Shown here piece by piece: positions 17,977-27,382 of a stretch of 35,507 nucleotides of DNA (positions within the stretch are counted from its first letter, which is position 1; each line of letters starts with the position of its first letter). Below the pieces are notes generated by a model. It was given only the letters and a program-made list of their open reading frames with translations, ran no database searches and was not told the origin of the DNA. The translations under genes were made by a program, and so were the position numbers. The DNA comes from Myxococcales bacterium (lineage in GTDB: Bacteria; Myxococcota_A; Bradymonadia; Bradymonadales; GCA-2716585). The stretch lies in the NCBI GenBank assembly GCA_002716585.1, contig PBBL01000027.1, positions 1 to 35,507 on the forward strand, read 5' to 3'.

Positions 17977-20900
17977 ATGAGCCTTCATTACACGATGACG
18001 ACCCCGAAGCGAGCGGCGCGGCCTGAACAACGCCCCCCGCTCTGCGTTGCGTCCGCGCTGCTCAGCCTGAGCGCCGCGGCGCTGTGCATGACCCAGACGC
18101 CCGCCCTGGCGCAGACCGGAATCTCCGAGGAGCGGGTGAGCCTGCCCGAAGGGCCTGGGAGCCTGGAGGGGGTGGGCGAGAACATCTCGATGAACGCCAA
18201 CATGGGCTCGATGAGCTACGAGGTCATGGTGGAGCTGCCGGAAGGGTTCGCGGGCATGACCCCGGATCTGACGCTCCGCTACAACTCGGGGGCGGGCAGC
18301 TCCGTGGTGGGCATGGGCTGGAGCTTTCAGCAACCGTCCATCGAGCGCATGACGTACCGAGGGCTGCCCGAGTACGACCTCGACGACGACTTCTGCGCCG
18401 ACGGCGGCACGCAGCTGGTCCGCATCCCCAACGTCACCCCTCCGACCTGGCGCGCCCGCTACGAGGGGGGCTTCGTGCGCTACCGCTGGCACGAGGCGGG
18501 CGACGGCGCCGACGGATACTGGACCGCCGAGTACCCGGACGGGCGCGTGGGTTACTTCGGGGCGGACGCCACCGGAGAGACCGTGACGGCGGCCCGGGTC
18601 GAGGGCGAGCGGGGCACGTTCCGCTACCACCTGGTGGAGATGGTCGATGTCTACGGCCACGCCGTCCGCTACAGCTACCGCCGGTCTGGGGAGGTGGCGC
18701 TGCTGGAGCGCGTCGGCTGGGTTCACAAAGACGACGGCCCACGCTACAGCGTCGTGCTCTCCTACGAGGATCGCAGCGACGGGTCCGGCGAGGCGTACCT
18801 GTCGGACGCGAAGCCAGGGTTCAATGAGCTGCTGACGGAGCGGCTGCGGACCATGGAGGTGTTCTCGGGCGCGGACATGATCCGCCGCTACGAGCTGGAT
18901 TACGAGCGGTATGTTGAATCAGGCGGTTTTACTCGACTGGTATCGGTCAAAAAGTATGGCTTGACCGGAGAGCTGTACCCGGTGGTGTTCTCGTTCCGCT
19001 ACTCGCGGGCGCTGGGTGGCGTGTGTGAGGACGAGGAGGGGTGTGAGCGGGCGTTCATGGTGGACATGGGGCGCTTGGGGGTGAACCTGGGTTCGGGCCG
19101 GGCGACGCTGCTGGACATCAACGGCGACGCTCTGCCCGATATGCTCCACACCCCGGAGGACGGCGCCCACCAGTTCTTCATGAACGTCCCGAGCGTCGAC
19201 GGCCAGAGCCAGTTCCAGACCCCGCCGGTGTTCAGCGAGGTGGGCAACAACGCCCATCAGCTCGGGCGACCGACCAGCCAGGTGCTGGACGTCAACGGCG
19301 ACGGGTTCACCGATCTGCTGAACACGGTCAACGGCCAGGTGCTCATCAACCGCGGACAGGGCGACTGGGCCGAGCTGTCGCTGCTGTCGGGCAGCGAGGG
19401 GCTGCCCGACTTCTCCGCTGACTTCGACTTCGACGAGGGCGAGCTGGGGAGCATCCGGTTCATGGACTACGACGGCGACAAGCGGATCGACGTCATCCGC
19501 GCGACGCTGGACTCAACCAGCGTGTTTCGCAACACCGAGAATGGGTTTCAGTCCGACCCCAGGGTGTCCAACCTGGGGGTCGGGTTCCCTTCGGGAGACC
19601 TCGATCTGGCCGACATGAACGGAGACGGCCTGCTGGACGTCGCGCGGGTCCTGCCCGGAGAGCTGACCTACCGCCTGAACCTCGGCTGGGGGCAGTGGAG
19701 CAACTGGCGCTCCCTGAACACGGTGCCCTACAGCGAGTCGGAGCGACGCCTGGTGCAGCTTGAGGACATCAACGGCGACGCCCTGGCGGACGTGGTCGTG
19801 GTGTCGGGCGATCAGGTCAAGTACGCGCTCAACCGCAACGGCACGGACTTCTTCTCCAGCACCACGTTGACCTCCTCGGAGGTCAACGGCGTCATCCCCG
19901 CCCGCGACGACACGACGGACGTGTTGTTCGCCGACATGAACGGCAACGGCTCCTCGGACGTGGTCTGGGTGACCAACAACGGGCACGTGCGCTACCTGGA
20001 GCTGTTCCCGGTCCGGCCCAACCTGCTCAGCCGCATCGAGAACGGCGTCGGCCAGGTGACCGAGGTCCGCTACGCCACCTCGCTGCAACACGCCGCCCGC
20101 GATGAGCAGCCCTGGACCTACAAGCTGCCCCACCCCATGCTGGTCGTGGACGAGACCGAGACCTGGGACACCCTCTCCGGCGTCCGCGAGGTGACCCGGT
20201 ACGCGTACCACAACGGGTTCTACGATGGGGTCGAGAAGCAGTTCCGCGGCTACGAGCGGGTCGAGGCGGCGCTCCTTGGCGACGAGGACCACGAGTCCGG
20301 CCTGGTCTTGAGCAGCTTCGACGTTGGCGCCGACGACCCCTACCGACACGGGCTGCTGCTGCGCCGTGAGGCCACCAGCGCAGATCGCCCCCTTTATATC
20401 GAAGAAAACAGCTACTCGGACTGTCCGCTGACCCAGATCCCCTCACCCGAGACCATGCAGGCCGCGGGCCTGCGCCCGATCCGCTACGTCTGCTCGACTC
20501 GCCAGCGCAAGACCCACCAGGAGGGCGCGCCCGAGGAGCAGTGGCGGATCACCGAGTCCACCAGCGACTACGACGGCTATGGGAACGTCACGCTGTCGGC
20601 CGAGCTGGGCGTCGTCTCCACCGGCTCCGACGCCTGCGCCCCCTGCACGCGCGATGAGTCCGTGTTTGGCGCCCCCTGCGGAGCGCAGTGTGTGGGTGAT
20701 GAGCTGTTCACCGAGACCGAGTTCGTCTCGCCTGACAACACAGGCGGGCGCTGGATCCTGCATGCGCCCTACCGCACGCGCACCTACGGTCGAGCGGGCT
20801 CAAGCCAGGTCAAGGAGCAGCTCGCCTACTACGACGGCCCAGCTTTTGAGGGGCTGCCCCTCGGCCAACTGACCCGAGGCGACCTGACACGGGCCACCGA

Positions 20901-23900
20901 GCGGATCGACGCCGACGCCGACGCGGTCATCGAGGCGGAGCGGAGCCGGTACGACGCCCACGGCAACGTCGTCGAGTCGCTCGACCCCAACGGCGACCCC
21001 GACGCTCACCGCAACAGGCGCCAGTACACCTACGACGACGACAACCTGCGCATCATCGCCGCCGACATCCTCCTTGAGGACCCGGACGGCGCCCCCTACA
21101 CCCTCCGCCAGGAGATCCGCTACGAGCGCCTGTTCGATCGCCCCACCGAGGCCACCGGCTGGATGCGCGTGGTGGGCGGCGAGGTGCTCACGGCGCGGCG
21201 GAGCATGTTCTATCAGTACGATGGGTTCGGGCGGCTGATCAGCACCGTCAAGCCCGGCGACGACACGCTGGAGTCACCCACCGAGGCCATCACCTACGAG
21301 CTGGGCAACCCAACAAGCCGGATCATCTCCCGCAGCCGCACCAGGTCGGGTGAGGCCATGGATCAGGAGGCGATCACGTGCGTGGACGGTCGCGGCCGCA
21401 CGTTTCAGGAGCGCATCCGGCTGAGCGAGGGGCGTTACCAGGTCACCGGGTTCACGGTCTACAACACCCGCTCGGGGGTGCTTCGGGAGTACCAACCCTA
21501 CATCGGGACCTCGGGCGCCTGCGACAGCGAGCCGCCGGAGGAGGTGCCGTTCACCCACACAACCTACGACGCCACCTACCGCCCTTTGACCCAACGTGAG
21601 CCCGACGCCGACGTCTACGGCACCCCGTCCATGACCCGCACCGCGTACGGGCCTCTGAGCGAGACCACCTGGGATCATGAGGACACCGACCCCTCAAGCC
21701 CCCACGCCGACACGCCCACGGTGCGCCGCTTTGACGGGCTCGGGCGCCTGACCGCCCTGGAGCGCGTCTTGAGCCCGGACACCGCCCCCGCCGTCACCGA
21801 ACCGGAGTACGATGAGCTGGGCCGCCTGCACAGGCTCACCGACGCGGAGGGCAACACCAAGGTCCAGCGCTACGATCTGCTCGATCGTCTGGTGCAGGTC
21901 ACCGATCCCAACTCCGCGGGCGACACGACCTGGAGCTACGACGCCGCGGGCAACACCATCGCCACGACCGACGGTCGCGGCGTCACGGTCCGCACCGAGT
22001 TCGACGGCGACAACCGCCCCGTCGCCCGCTGGGATGAGGCGGAGCCCGACAAGACCCGGATCGCCTGGCGTTACGACACCCCCGAGCGCTGCCCGCCCAC
22101 CGAGTGCACCTTCACCGAGGGGATGATCGCCGAGGTCCGCTACCCGCTCCCCGGCGGCGAGGTCGGCGAAGACCACTTCGGGTACGACGTCCGCTCTCGG
22201 TCGGTGATGGCGGCGCGGGTTCTGGAGGGCTTTCGGACGACCCAGGCACGCACCTGGGACAACGTCGATCGGCTCACCGCGACGACCTACCCCGACGGGA
22301 CCACGCTGACCTACCAGTACGACGACGCCTCTCGCCTCACCGCCGTCCCGGACTACATCCAGGCGATCACCTACACCGATCGTGGGCTGACCGCCGCCAC
22401 CCGCTACACCAACGGCTCCGAGTCGACCATGAGCTACGACGCGCGCCTCCGCCTCACCGCCCTCCAGACCGAGGACGCGCAAGGCAAGCGCATCCTCGGC
22501 TACGGCTACCAGCGCGACCGGGCGAACAACATCCTCTCGCTCACGGACGACGCCACTGCCGACGCGCTCCTCCCCGACCGGGCGGCCACCTACCGCTACG
22601 ACGCCTGGTACCGCCTCAGCCAGGCCACCCTCGGCGACGCCGAGACGATGTCCTACGCCTACGATCACATCGACAACATACTCACCGCCGATTCAACCGA
22701 CCCCGACAGCGCCGCCCACCTGGGGGCGCTGGACTACAGCTCCAGCGCCCCCAACGCCGTCACCCGCGCCGGAGACATCAGCTACGACTACAACGACGCG
22801 GGCCACGTCACGGAGCGCGCCGGGCTCACCCTGACCCGAGACTTCCTCGGGCGCCTCACCGAGGCGCGCACCGCCGACACCACGCGCGCGACCTTCTCCT
22901 ACAGCTCAGGCGCCGAGCGCGTCCTGGTGTCCGAAGACGGGTTCACCACCCACCAGATCGCCCCTGACTTCGAGCTGCGCGACGGGATCACGGCCCTCTA
23001 TGTCCGCGCTGGGCAGCAGCGGGTGGCCCTCATCGAGAACGATCGGCTCGCCCCCGCCATGCTCTCCGACCTCGCCCCAACCACGGGCGACACACGCCTC
23101 ACCCCCACCCCTGACGCCCGCATCGGCGCAGCCGACGCCTGGGTGGCCCTCGCCGCCCGCGAAGGCATCGTCGAGGTGGAGACAGAGATCTCCCCGTCCG
23201 CCCCGATGCGCCTGCTCTCCTCGGCGGTGAGGCGCCTCCTGCTCGAAACCCAGCCCACGCCCACCACCTTCTTTCACCACGACCACCTCGGGAGCCTCAC
23301 CGCCACGACCTCCGCCAGCGGGCAGCTCATCGGGGCGAGGACGTTCTACCCGACAGGGCTCGATCGTGAGGTGCGCGGGTGGGTGGATCGCTACGGCTTC
23401 ACAGGTCAGGAGCAGGACCCAAGCACCGGGCTGCTTCACTTCCTGCACCGGTACCTCGATCCGCGCTCAGGCCGCTGGATGTCCATCGATCCCATGTTCG
23501 CGTCGATCCAACCCGGCATGATCCGCGCGGACGGGCAGTCGCAGGCCGCCTACGCCTATGTGGCCAACAACATGATCAACCTCGTGGACCAGGACGGACG
23601 ACTGGGCTTCTTCAAGAAGAAGGGCATCAAGCTCGCCACACGCGAAGCCTCCAAGTCTGTCCCGAACACAGCGCGCGCAGGGGTCACGACCGTCATGAAC
23701 GCGGGGGCGTGGAAGGCCTCCCGAGTCGAATCCAGCTTCCTGCACCGGCGCGCCGTGGACATCAAAATAGGGTGGCGCTCGGCCCGCGTCGGCGTCGCGG
23801 TTCACACCCGCAACAATAACCAGATCAACAAACAGCTCAACAAAGCCATGAAAACTGCAACAAAAGAAAGCAAGGGCATGCGCAAACGCAAAAAGGATGC

Positions 23901-24003
23901 ACGAGTCAAAAGAAACAATGATAAGTTCAGGAAACAGCGTAATGAGCTTCGACGAGCTGTAAAGCGTAACAACGCTCAATACAGGAAGATGAAGGTCAAG
24001 TGA
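17977..24003 (+). CDS. SpvB/TcB/RHS (TcC-like) fusion toxin component
   Basis: A 2008-residue Sec-exported protein (signal peptide ending TPALA-QT). The start could also be 17935, overlapping the previous stop. An SpvB domain begins at residue ~47 (SLPEGPGSLEGVGENI, LTLRYNSGAGSSVVGMGW). Six FG-GAP/VCBS calcium repeats (DINGDALPD, DVNGDGFTD, DMNGDGLLD and similar) cover ~374-670. A TcB middle domain (~677-790: LLSRIENGVGQVTEVRYA, KQFRGYERVEA) follows, then many YD/RHS repeats (~985-1675). The RHS core is at ~1765-1875 (HHDHLGSL, YGFTGQEQDPSTGLLHF, SGRWMSIDP, NNMINLVDQDG). In ABC toxins TcB and TcC form a hollow shell around a cleaved C-terminal effector. Here the last ~130 residues are variable and unrecognised; the final 58 hold 25 Lys/Arg and use AT-richer codons. 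No immunity gene follows. Family assignment is strong; effector activity is unknown. Confidence 0.93.
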   Translation: MSLHYTMTTPKRAARPEQRPPLCVASALLSLSAAALCMTQTPALAQTGISEERVSLPEGPGSLEGVGENISMNANMGSMSYEVMVELPEGFAGMTPDLTLRYNSGAGSSVVGMGWSFQQPSIERMTYRGLPEYDLDDDFCADGGTQLVRIPNVTPPTWRARYEGGFVRYRWHEAGDGADGYWTAEYPDGRVGYFGADATGETVTAARVEGERGTFRYHLVEMVDVYGHAVRYSYRRSGEVALLERVGWVHKDDGPRYSVVLSYEDRSDGSGEAYLSDAKPGFNELLTERLRTMEVFSGADMIRRYELDYERYVESGGFTRLVSVKKYGLTGELYPVVFSFRYSRALGGVCEDEEGCERAFMVDMGRLGVNLGSGRATLLDINGDALPDMLHTPEDGAHQFFMNVPSVDGQSQFQTPPVFSEVGNNAHQLGRPTSQVLDVNGDGFTDLLNTVNGQVLINRGQGDWAELSLLSGSEGLPDFSADFDFDEGELGSIRFMDYDGDKRIDVIRATLDSTSVFRNTENGFQSDPRVSNLGVGFPSGDLDLADMNGDGLLDVARVLPGELTYRLNLGWGQWSNWRSLNTVPYSESERRLVQLEDINGDALADVVVVSGDQVKYALNRNGTDFFSSTTLTSSEVNGVIPARDDTTDVLFADMNGNGSSDVVWVTNNGHVRYLELFPVRPNLLSRIENGVGQVTEVRYATSLQHAARDEQPWTYKLPHPMLVVDETETWDTLSGVREVTRYAYHNGFYDGVEKQFRGYERVEAALLGDEDHESGLVLSSFDVGADDPYRHGLLLRREATSADRPLYIEENSYSDCPLTQIPSPETMQAAGLRPIRYVCSTRQRKTHQEGAPEEQWRITESTSDYDGYGNVTLSAELGVVSTGSDACAPCTRDESVFGAPCGAQCVGDELFTETEFVSPDNTGGRWILHAPYRTRTYGRAGSSQVKEQLAYYDGPAFEGLPLGQLTRGDLTRATERIDADADAVIEAERSRYDAHGNVVESLDPNGDPDAHRNRRQYTYDDDNLRIIAADILLEDPDGAPYTLRQEIRYERLFDRPTEATGWMRVVGGEVLTARRSMFYQYDGFGRLISTVKPGDDTLESPTEAITYELGNPTSRIISRSRTRSGEAMDQEAITCVDGRGRTFQERIRLSEGRYQVTGFTVYNTRSGVLREYQPYIGTSGACDSEPPEEVPFTHTTYDATYRPLTQREPDADVYGTPSMTRTAYGPLSETTWDHEDTDPSSPHADTPTVRRFDGLGRLTALERVLSPDTAPAVTEPEYDELGRLHRLTDAEGNTKVQRYDLLDRLVQVTDPNSAGDTTWSYDAAGNTIATTDGRGVTVRTEFDGDNRPVARWDEAEPDKTRIAWRYDTPERCPPTECTFTEGMIAEVRYPLPGGEVGEDHFGYDVRSRSVMAARVLEGFRTTQARTWDNVDRLTATTYPDGTTLTYQYDDASRLTAVPDYIQAITYTDRGLTAATRYTNGSESTMSYDARLRLTALQTEDAQGKRILGYGYQRDRANNILSLTDDATADALLPDRAATYRYDAWYRLSQATLGDAETMSYAYDHIDNILTADSTDPDSAAHLGALDYSSSAPNAVTRAGDISYDYNDAGHVTERAGLTLTRDFLGRLTEARTADTTRATFSYSSGAERVLVSEDGFTTHQIAPDFELRDGITALYVRAGQQRVALIENDRLAPAMLSDLAPTTGDTRLTPTPDARIGAADAWVALAAREGIVEVETEISPSAPMRLLSSAVRRLLLETQPTPTTFFHHDHLGSLTATTSASGQLIGARTFYPTGLDREVRGWVDRYGFTGQEQDPSTGLLHFLHRYLDPRSGRWMSIDPMFASIQPGMIRADGQSQAAYAYVANNMINLVDQDGRLGFFKKKGIKLATREASKSVPNTARAGVTTVMNAGAWKASRVESSFLHRRAVDIKIGWRSARVGVAVHTRNNNQINKQLNKAMKTATKESKGMRKRKKDARVKRNNDKFRKQRNELRRAVKRNNAQYRKMKVK

Positions 24004-24020
24004 CCCCCGTAGGCTCACCC

Positions 24021-24061
24021 GTGTTGGGGTTTTCAACACCCCATGTTGAAAACCCCGACAC
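24021..24061. terminator. 18-bp hairpin after the RHS gene
   Basis: Arms 24021-24038 and 24044-24061 are complementary over 18 bp, with one G-T pair, around a 5-nt loop (CCCCA). It starts 18 nt after the RHS stop and ends 21 nt before the next start. It may end the operon transcript, though no T-run follows. The arms also contain the TTTTCAACA/TGTTGAAAA motif repeated elsewhere in the window, so it could instead be an operator for the next gene. Confidence 0.55.
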
Positions 24062-24081
24062 GCCCCCCGAAAGGACACCCC

Positions 24082-27000
24082 ATGACCCCAAAAACCGTCG
24101 CCCCCGCGATCGCAACGCTCGTCCTCTGCCTCGCCTGCGCCGATGACAACGCCACGCAGGGCGGCGGTGGCCTGCTCGGGCCAGGCACCACGGCGGCCTC
24201 GAACACCCCGGGCGTCACCTGCCCCGACGACCCCGGCGGCGCCATCCTCAGCCCAGCGCCCCCCGCGCCGGTCGTGCTTGAGCCGCCCGACGGGTGCCCG
24301 ACCGAGCGGTCGCCCGAGGGGATCTGCCTCCCCGCCCCTCCGACGCTCCCCGAGGCGATCCAACCGATGCGGTGGAGCTGCCCCACGGGCTGGCTCCCCA
24401 CGCCCGCCATCGACACCGACACGCCCGTCCCCGACGAGGTGCGCGACCTCTTGAGCGAGGTGAGCTATTGCCTCCCGCCCGACCCCCCCGAGGGTTGCCC
24501 CGCGGGCACCACGCCGCGCCTGGGCGAGGCGGGGTGCGTGCGGCTTGGGGTGGAGTGCCCCGAGGGGCGGTGGCACGACGACGACACCATCCGCGCCCGC
24601 GTCGCCGAGCACGGCTACGACGGGGCGATCTGGCGAGTCGCGCCCGACGCGGACGCGGACGCCGCGGACGGCAGCGCGGAGCGTCCGTTTGTGTCGGTCC
24701 AGGCCGCGCTGGATCAGGCAGAGGCCGGGGACATCGTGGCGATCGGAGTCGGGGAGTACGATGAGGCGTTCATCGTGCGGTCGCGGGTCGCGCTCCTCGG
24801 CGCATGCGTGGAGGGGACGATCCTCCGCGCCCCCTCCGAGGATGAGCTGCGCGGGACCGTGGGGCTGTCCTCCAGCCGAGGGGCCTGGGTTGGCGAGCTG
24901 ACCGTGACCGGGGATCGGCGCGGGATCGTCGCCGGGAACGCCTCCGAGGGGGCGTGGATCGAGGCCGTGCACGTTCATGGCGCGACGCCCGAAGGTGTCT
25001 ACATCACGCGCTCCCGAGAGACGACGCTCCGAGACGTTCACATCACCGACACCCGGGTGGCCTCCGATGGCCAGCGGGGCTCGGGCCTCGTCCTCATCTC
25101 CGGCGCTGACGCGTCCCTTGAGCGCGTCGCGGTGGAGAGGAGTCAGGGCACCGCGGTGCTCATCGCCTCCACGGAGGAGCCTTTTCAAACGATCGTCAGC
25201 GCGTCGGATCTCTTTGTCCGAGGGGCTCCCGACGACGAAGCGCCGGACTCAAGCTGGGGGCTTCGGGTGGATCAAGGCGCTCGCTTGGATGGAGAGCGGA
25301 TCGTGCTCACGCGCCATCGGACGTATGGTGCGCTGATCGTCAGCTCCGAGGCCACCCTGACGGACTTCGTCGTCACCCACACCAGACCCTCATCGGCGGG
25401 GACCGAAGGGCTGGGGATGTGCGTCGTCAGCGGCGCGGTCCTGGACGCTGAGCGGGTGGCGCTGCTCCACAACGCAGAGGCTGGCCTCTTCGCGTTCAGC
25501 CCCGGCACCGAGATCACCATGACCGACCTCACCGTCCAGGACACCACTGCCACAGGTGAAGGCAACGGCTACGGCGTCTCCGCCTGGGACGGGACACACA
25601 TGGAGCTGAACCGCGCCGCGCTGCTCCGCAACACCGAAAACGGGCTGATCGCCTCCGGTGTCGGCACCGAAGCATACGCCAACGACGTGTGGAGCGCCTG
25701 GACACGGCGCTCCCCCTCAGGGGAGACGGGCGGGCGAGGGGTTCGGGCTCAGGATGGCGCCCGCTTCGAGGAGACACGGCTCCTCTTGACCCAGAACGCC
25801 CAGACAGGGCTGTTCGTCACCAACCCCATGACCCAGGTCACCACCACCGACCTTCAGGTGTTCGGGCTCGACACCGCCCCGGCGGGCTATGGCGTCGGGC
25901 TCACGGTGAACGGCCGCTGGCAGGGCTTTCGGACGCAGCTCAAGCGCCTCGACATCGGGCTCACCGCCGATGACGCGTCGCTGGCCCAGGTGACCGACCT
26001 GACGATCGAGGACGGGTGGGACCTCGAACCCCTCGGCGGTCGTGGGATTCAGCTGGTCGACGCCGCGCGCCTCGAAGGGCGGCGCGTGGCGCTGCTCCGC
26101 AACATGGACCTCGGCCTCTACATCGGAGAGGGCGGCTCCGGAGCCGTCCTCTCCGATCTCCGCGTCGAAGGCACGCGCGCCGCGCCCAACGGCGTCGGCG
26201 GCCGCGGGATCGGGCTTGAGCAGGGCGCCTCGCTCCGCGGTGAGCGGATCGCGGTGGTCGGAAACCAAGCGATCGGCTGGTTCATGGGCGGACACTCCGA
26301 GGCCGACGTGCAGGACCTCTTGATCGCCGACACCACCTCCAACGAGGTGGACTCCGACGTCGGGCGCGGGTTCGGACTGGAGGTGCAGAGGGGCAGCGCC
26401 TTCACCGGCGCCCGCGTCGCGCTGATGCGCAACAACGCCACAGGCGCCTACATCGGGGGAGACGGCGCGCTGGTCGACGTCACCAACCTGTTGGTCGCCG
26501 ACACCCAGGCCAACACCTCGCAGCAGACCGGCACCGGGGTCCAGGTCTTGCGCGGCGGGACGCTGCGCGGAGCGCGCGTCGCGCTTCGTGAGAACATCGG
26601 CGCGGGGCTGCTCATCAACAGCGACGACGGCTTCCTGGAGGGCGACCCCGCCCGCGCCGAGCTGACCGACCTCGTCATCGAGCGGACGCTGCCCCGCGAG
26701 GTCTTCCTCAACGGTGGCGTCGGCCTCGACGTCCGCTTCGGCGGCGTGCTGGAGATCGCGCGGGCCTCCCTCTCCACCAACCACGAGAGCGGGCTCCTCG
26801 TCACCGACGCCCACACGCTCGCCACCGACCTCCTGATCGAGCAGACGCGCGTCAGCGCGGGCAGCAGCCAGCGCCTCGGCCGCGGCGTCACCCTTCAGCA
26901 GGGCGCCACGCTCACCGGGGAGCGCGTCACGTTGAGCGGCAACCATGAGGTCGGGCTGCTCGTGCGCGACCCGGGCGCGCGAGCCGAGCTGACCGACCTC

Positions 27001-27372
27001 GCCATCGAAGCCACCCAGCCCGCGGCCAACGCCGGCGGCACCGGGCTCCTCCTCTCAACCGAGGCCTCCGCCACCTTGACCCGGTTTCGGCTCACCGACA
27101 ACCAGCTCGCGGGCCTCCAGCTCTCATCCGAGGCGACCCTCGAAGCCACCGAGGGCCACGTGCGCGACAACTTCGTCGGCCTCAACGTCCAGAGCGACGC
27201 CTTCAACACCAACCAGCTGGTCTGCGTGGACATCGAGCGCAACTGCTGCGGCAGCACATGCGAGGCCCTCGTCTGCAACGTCGAGTCCTCGGACCTCCCC
27301 ATCCCGGACTCCTCGGTCGCCATCACGGAGCTGGGGTTCACCCCCTCCGAGGCCACCGGCTCCGGAGACTGA
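24082..27372 (+). CDS. Right-handed beta-helix lipoprotein
   Basis: A 1096-residue lipoprotein. AAAGGA lies 6 nt before the ATG at 24082, and the signal ends in a lipobox (LVLCLAC). Residues ~20-190 form a Pro/Cys-containing region. From ~200 the sequence DGSAERPFVSVQAALDQA ... GDIVAIGVGEY is the classic start of a pectate-lyase-like parallel beta-helix. About 800 residues of repeated coil follow, cycling every ~60-75 residues through GxGLxxxxGAxLxGERVALxxN, GLxxxxxxAxxTDLxIxxT. A short Cys cluster (VCVDIERNCCGSTCEALVC) closes the helix near the end. No catalytic set for polysaccharide cleavage was identified, so a surface carbohydrate-binding or structural role is as likely as an enzyme. It is separated from the RHS gene by the hairpin and is probably transcribed on its own. 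Confidence 0.88.
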   Translation: MTPKTVAPAIATLVLCLACADDNATQGGGGLLGPGTTAASNTPGVTCPDDPGGAILSPAPPAPVVLEPPDGCPTERSPEGICLPAPPTLPEAIQPMRWSCPTGWLPTPAIDTDTPVPDEVRDLLSEVSYCLPPDPPEGCPAGTTPRLGEAGCVRLGVECPEGRWHDDDTIRARVAEHGYDGAIWRVAPDADADAADGSAERPFVSVQAALDQAEAGDIVAIGVGEYDEAFIVRSRVALLGACVEGTILRAPSEDELRGTVGLSSSRGAWVGELTVTGDRRGIVAGNASEGAWIEAVHVHGATPEGVYITRSRETTLRDVHITDTRVASDGQRGSGLVLISGADASLERVAVERSQGTAVLIASTEEPFQTIVSASDLFVRGAPDDEAPDSSWGLRVDQGARLDGERIVLTRHRTYGALIVSSEATLTDFVVTHTRPSSAGTEGLGMCVVSGAVLDAERVALLHNAEAGLFAFSPGTEITMTDLTVQDTTATGEGNGYGVSAWDGTHMELNRAALLRNTENGLIASGVGTEAYANDVWSAWTRRSPSGETGGRGVRAQDGARFEETRLLLTQNAQTGLFVTNPMTQVTTTDLQVFGLDTAPAGYGVGLTVNGRWQGFRTQLKRLDIGLTADDASLAQVTDLTIEDGWDLEPLGGRGIQLVDAARLEGRRVALLRNMDLGLYIGEGGSGAVLSDLRVEGTRAAPNGVGGRGIGLEQGASLRGERIAVVGNQAIGWFMGGHSEADVQDLLIADTTSNEVDSDVGRGFGLEVQRGSAFTGARVALMRNNATGAYIGGDGALVDVTNLLVADTQANTSQQTGTGVQVLRGGTLRGARVALRENIGAGLLINSDDGFLEGDPARAELTDLVIERTLPREVFLNGGVGLDVRFGGVLEIARASLSTNHESGLLVTDAHTLATDLLIEQTRVSAGSSQRLGRGVTLQQGATLTGERVTLSGNHEVGLLVRDPGARAELTDLAIEATQPAANAGGTGLLLSTEASATLTRFRLTDNQLAGLQLSSEATLEATEGHVRDNFVGLNVQSDAFNTNQLVCVDIERNCCGSTCEALVCNVESSDLPIPDSSVAITELGFTPSEATGSGD

Positions 27373-27382
27373 CCCTCCGCGC

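Noticed and set aside
23760..24003. AT-richer end of the RHS gene considered as a separate gene or a mobile-element scar
   Set aside because: The frame is continuous with the RHS core and has no internal start with a ribosome site, no terminal repeats and no transposase; variable C-terminal tails are normal for this family.
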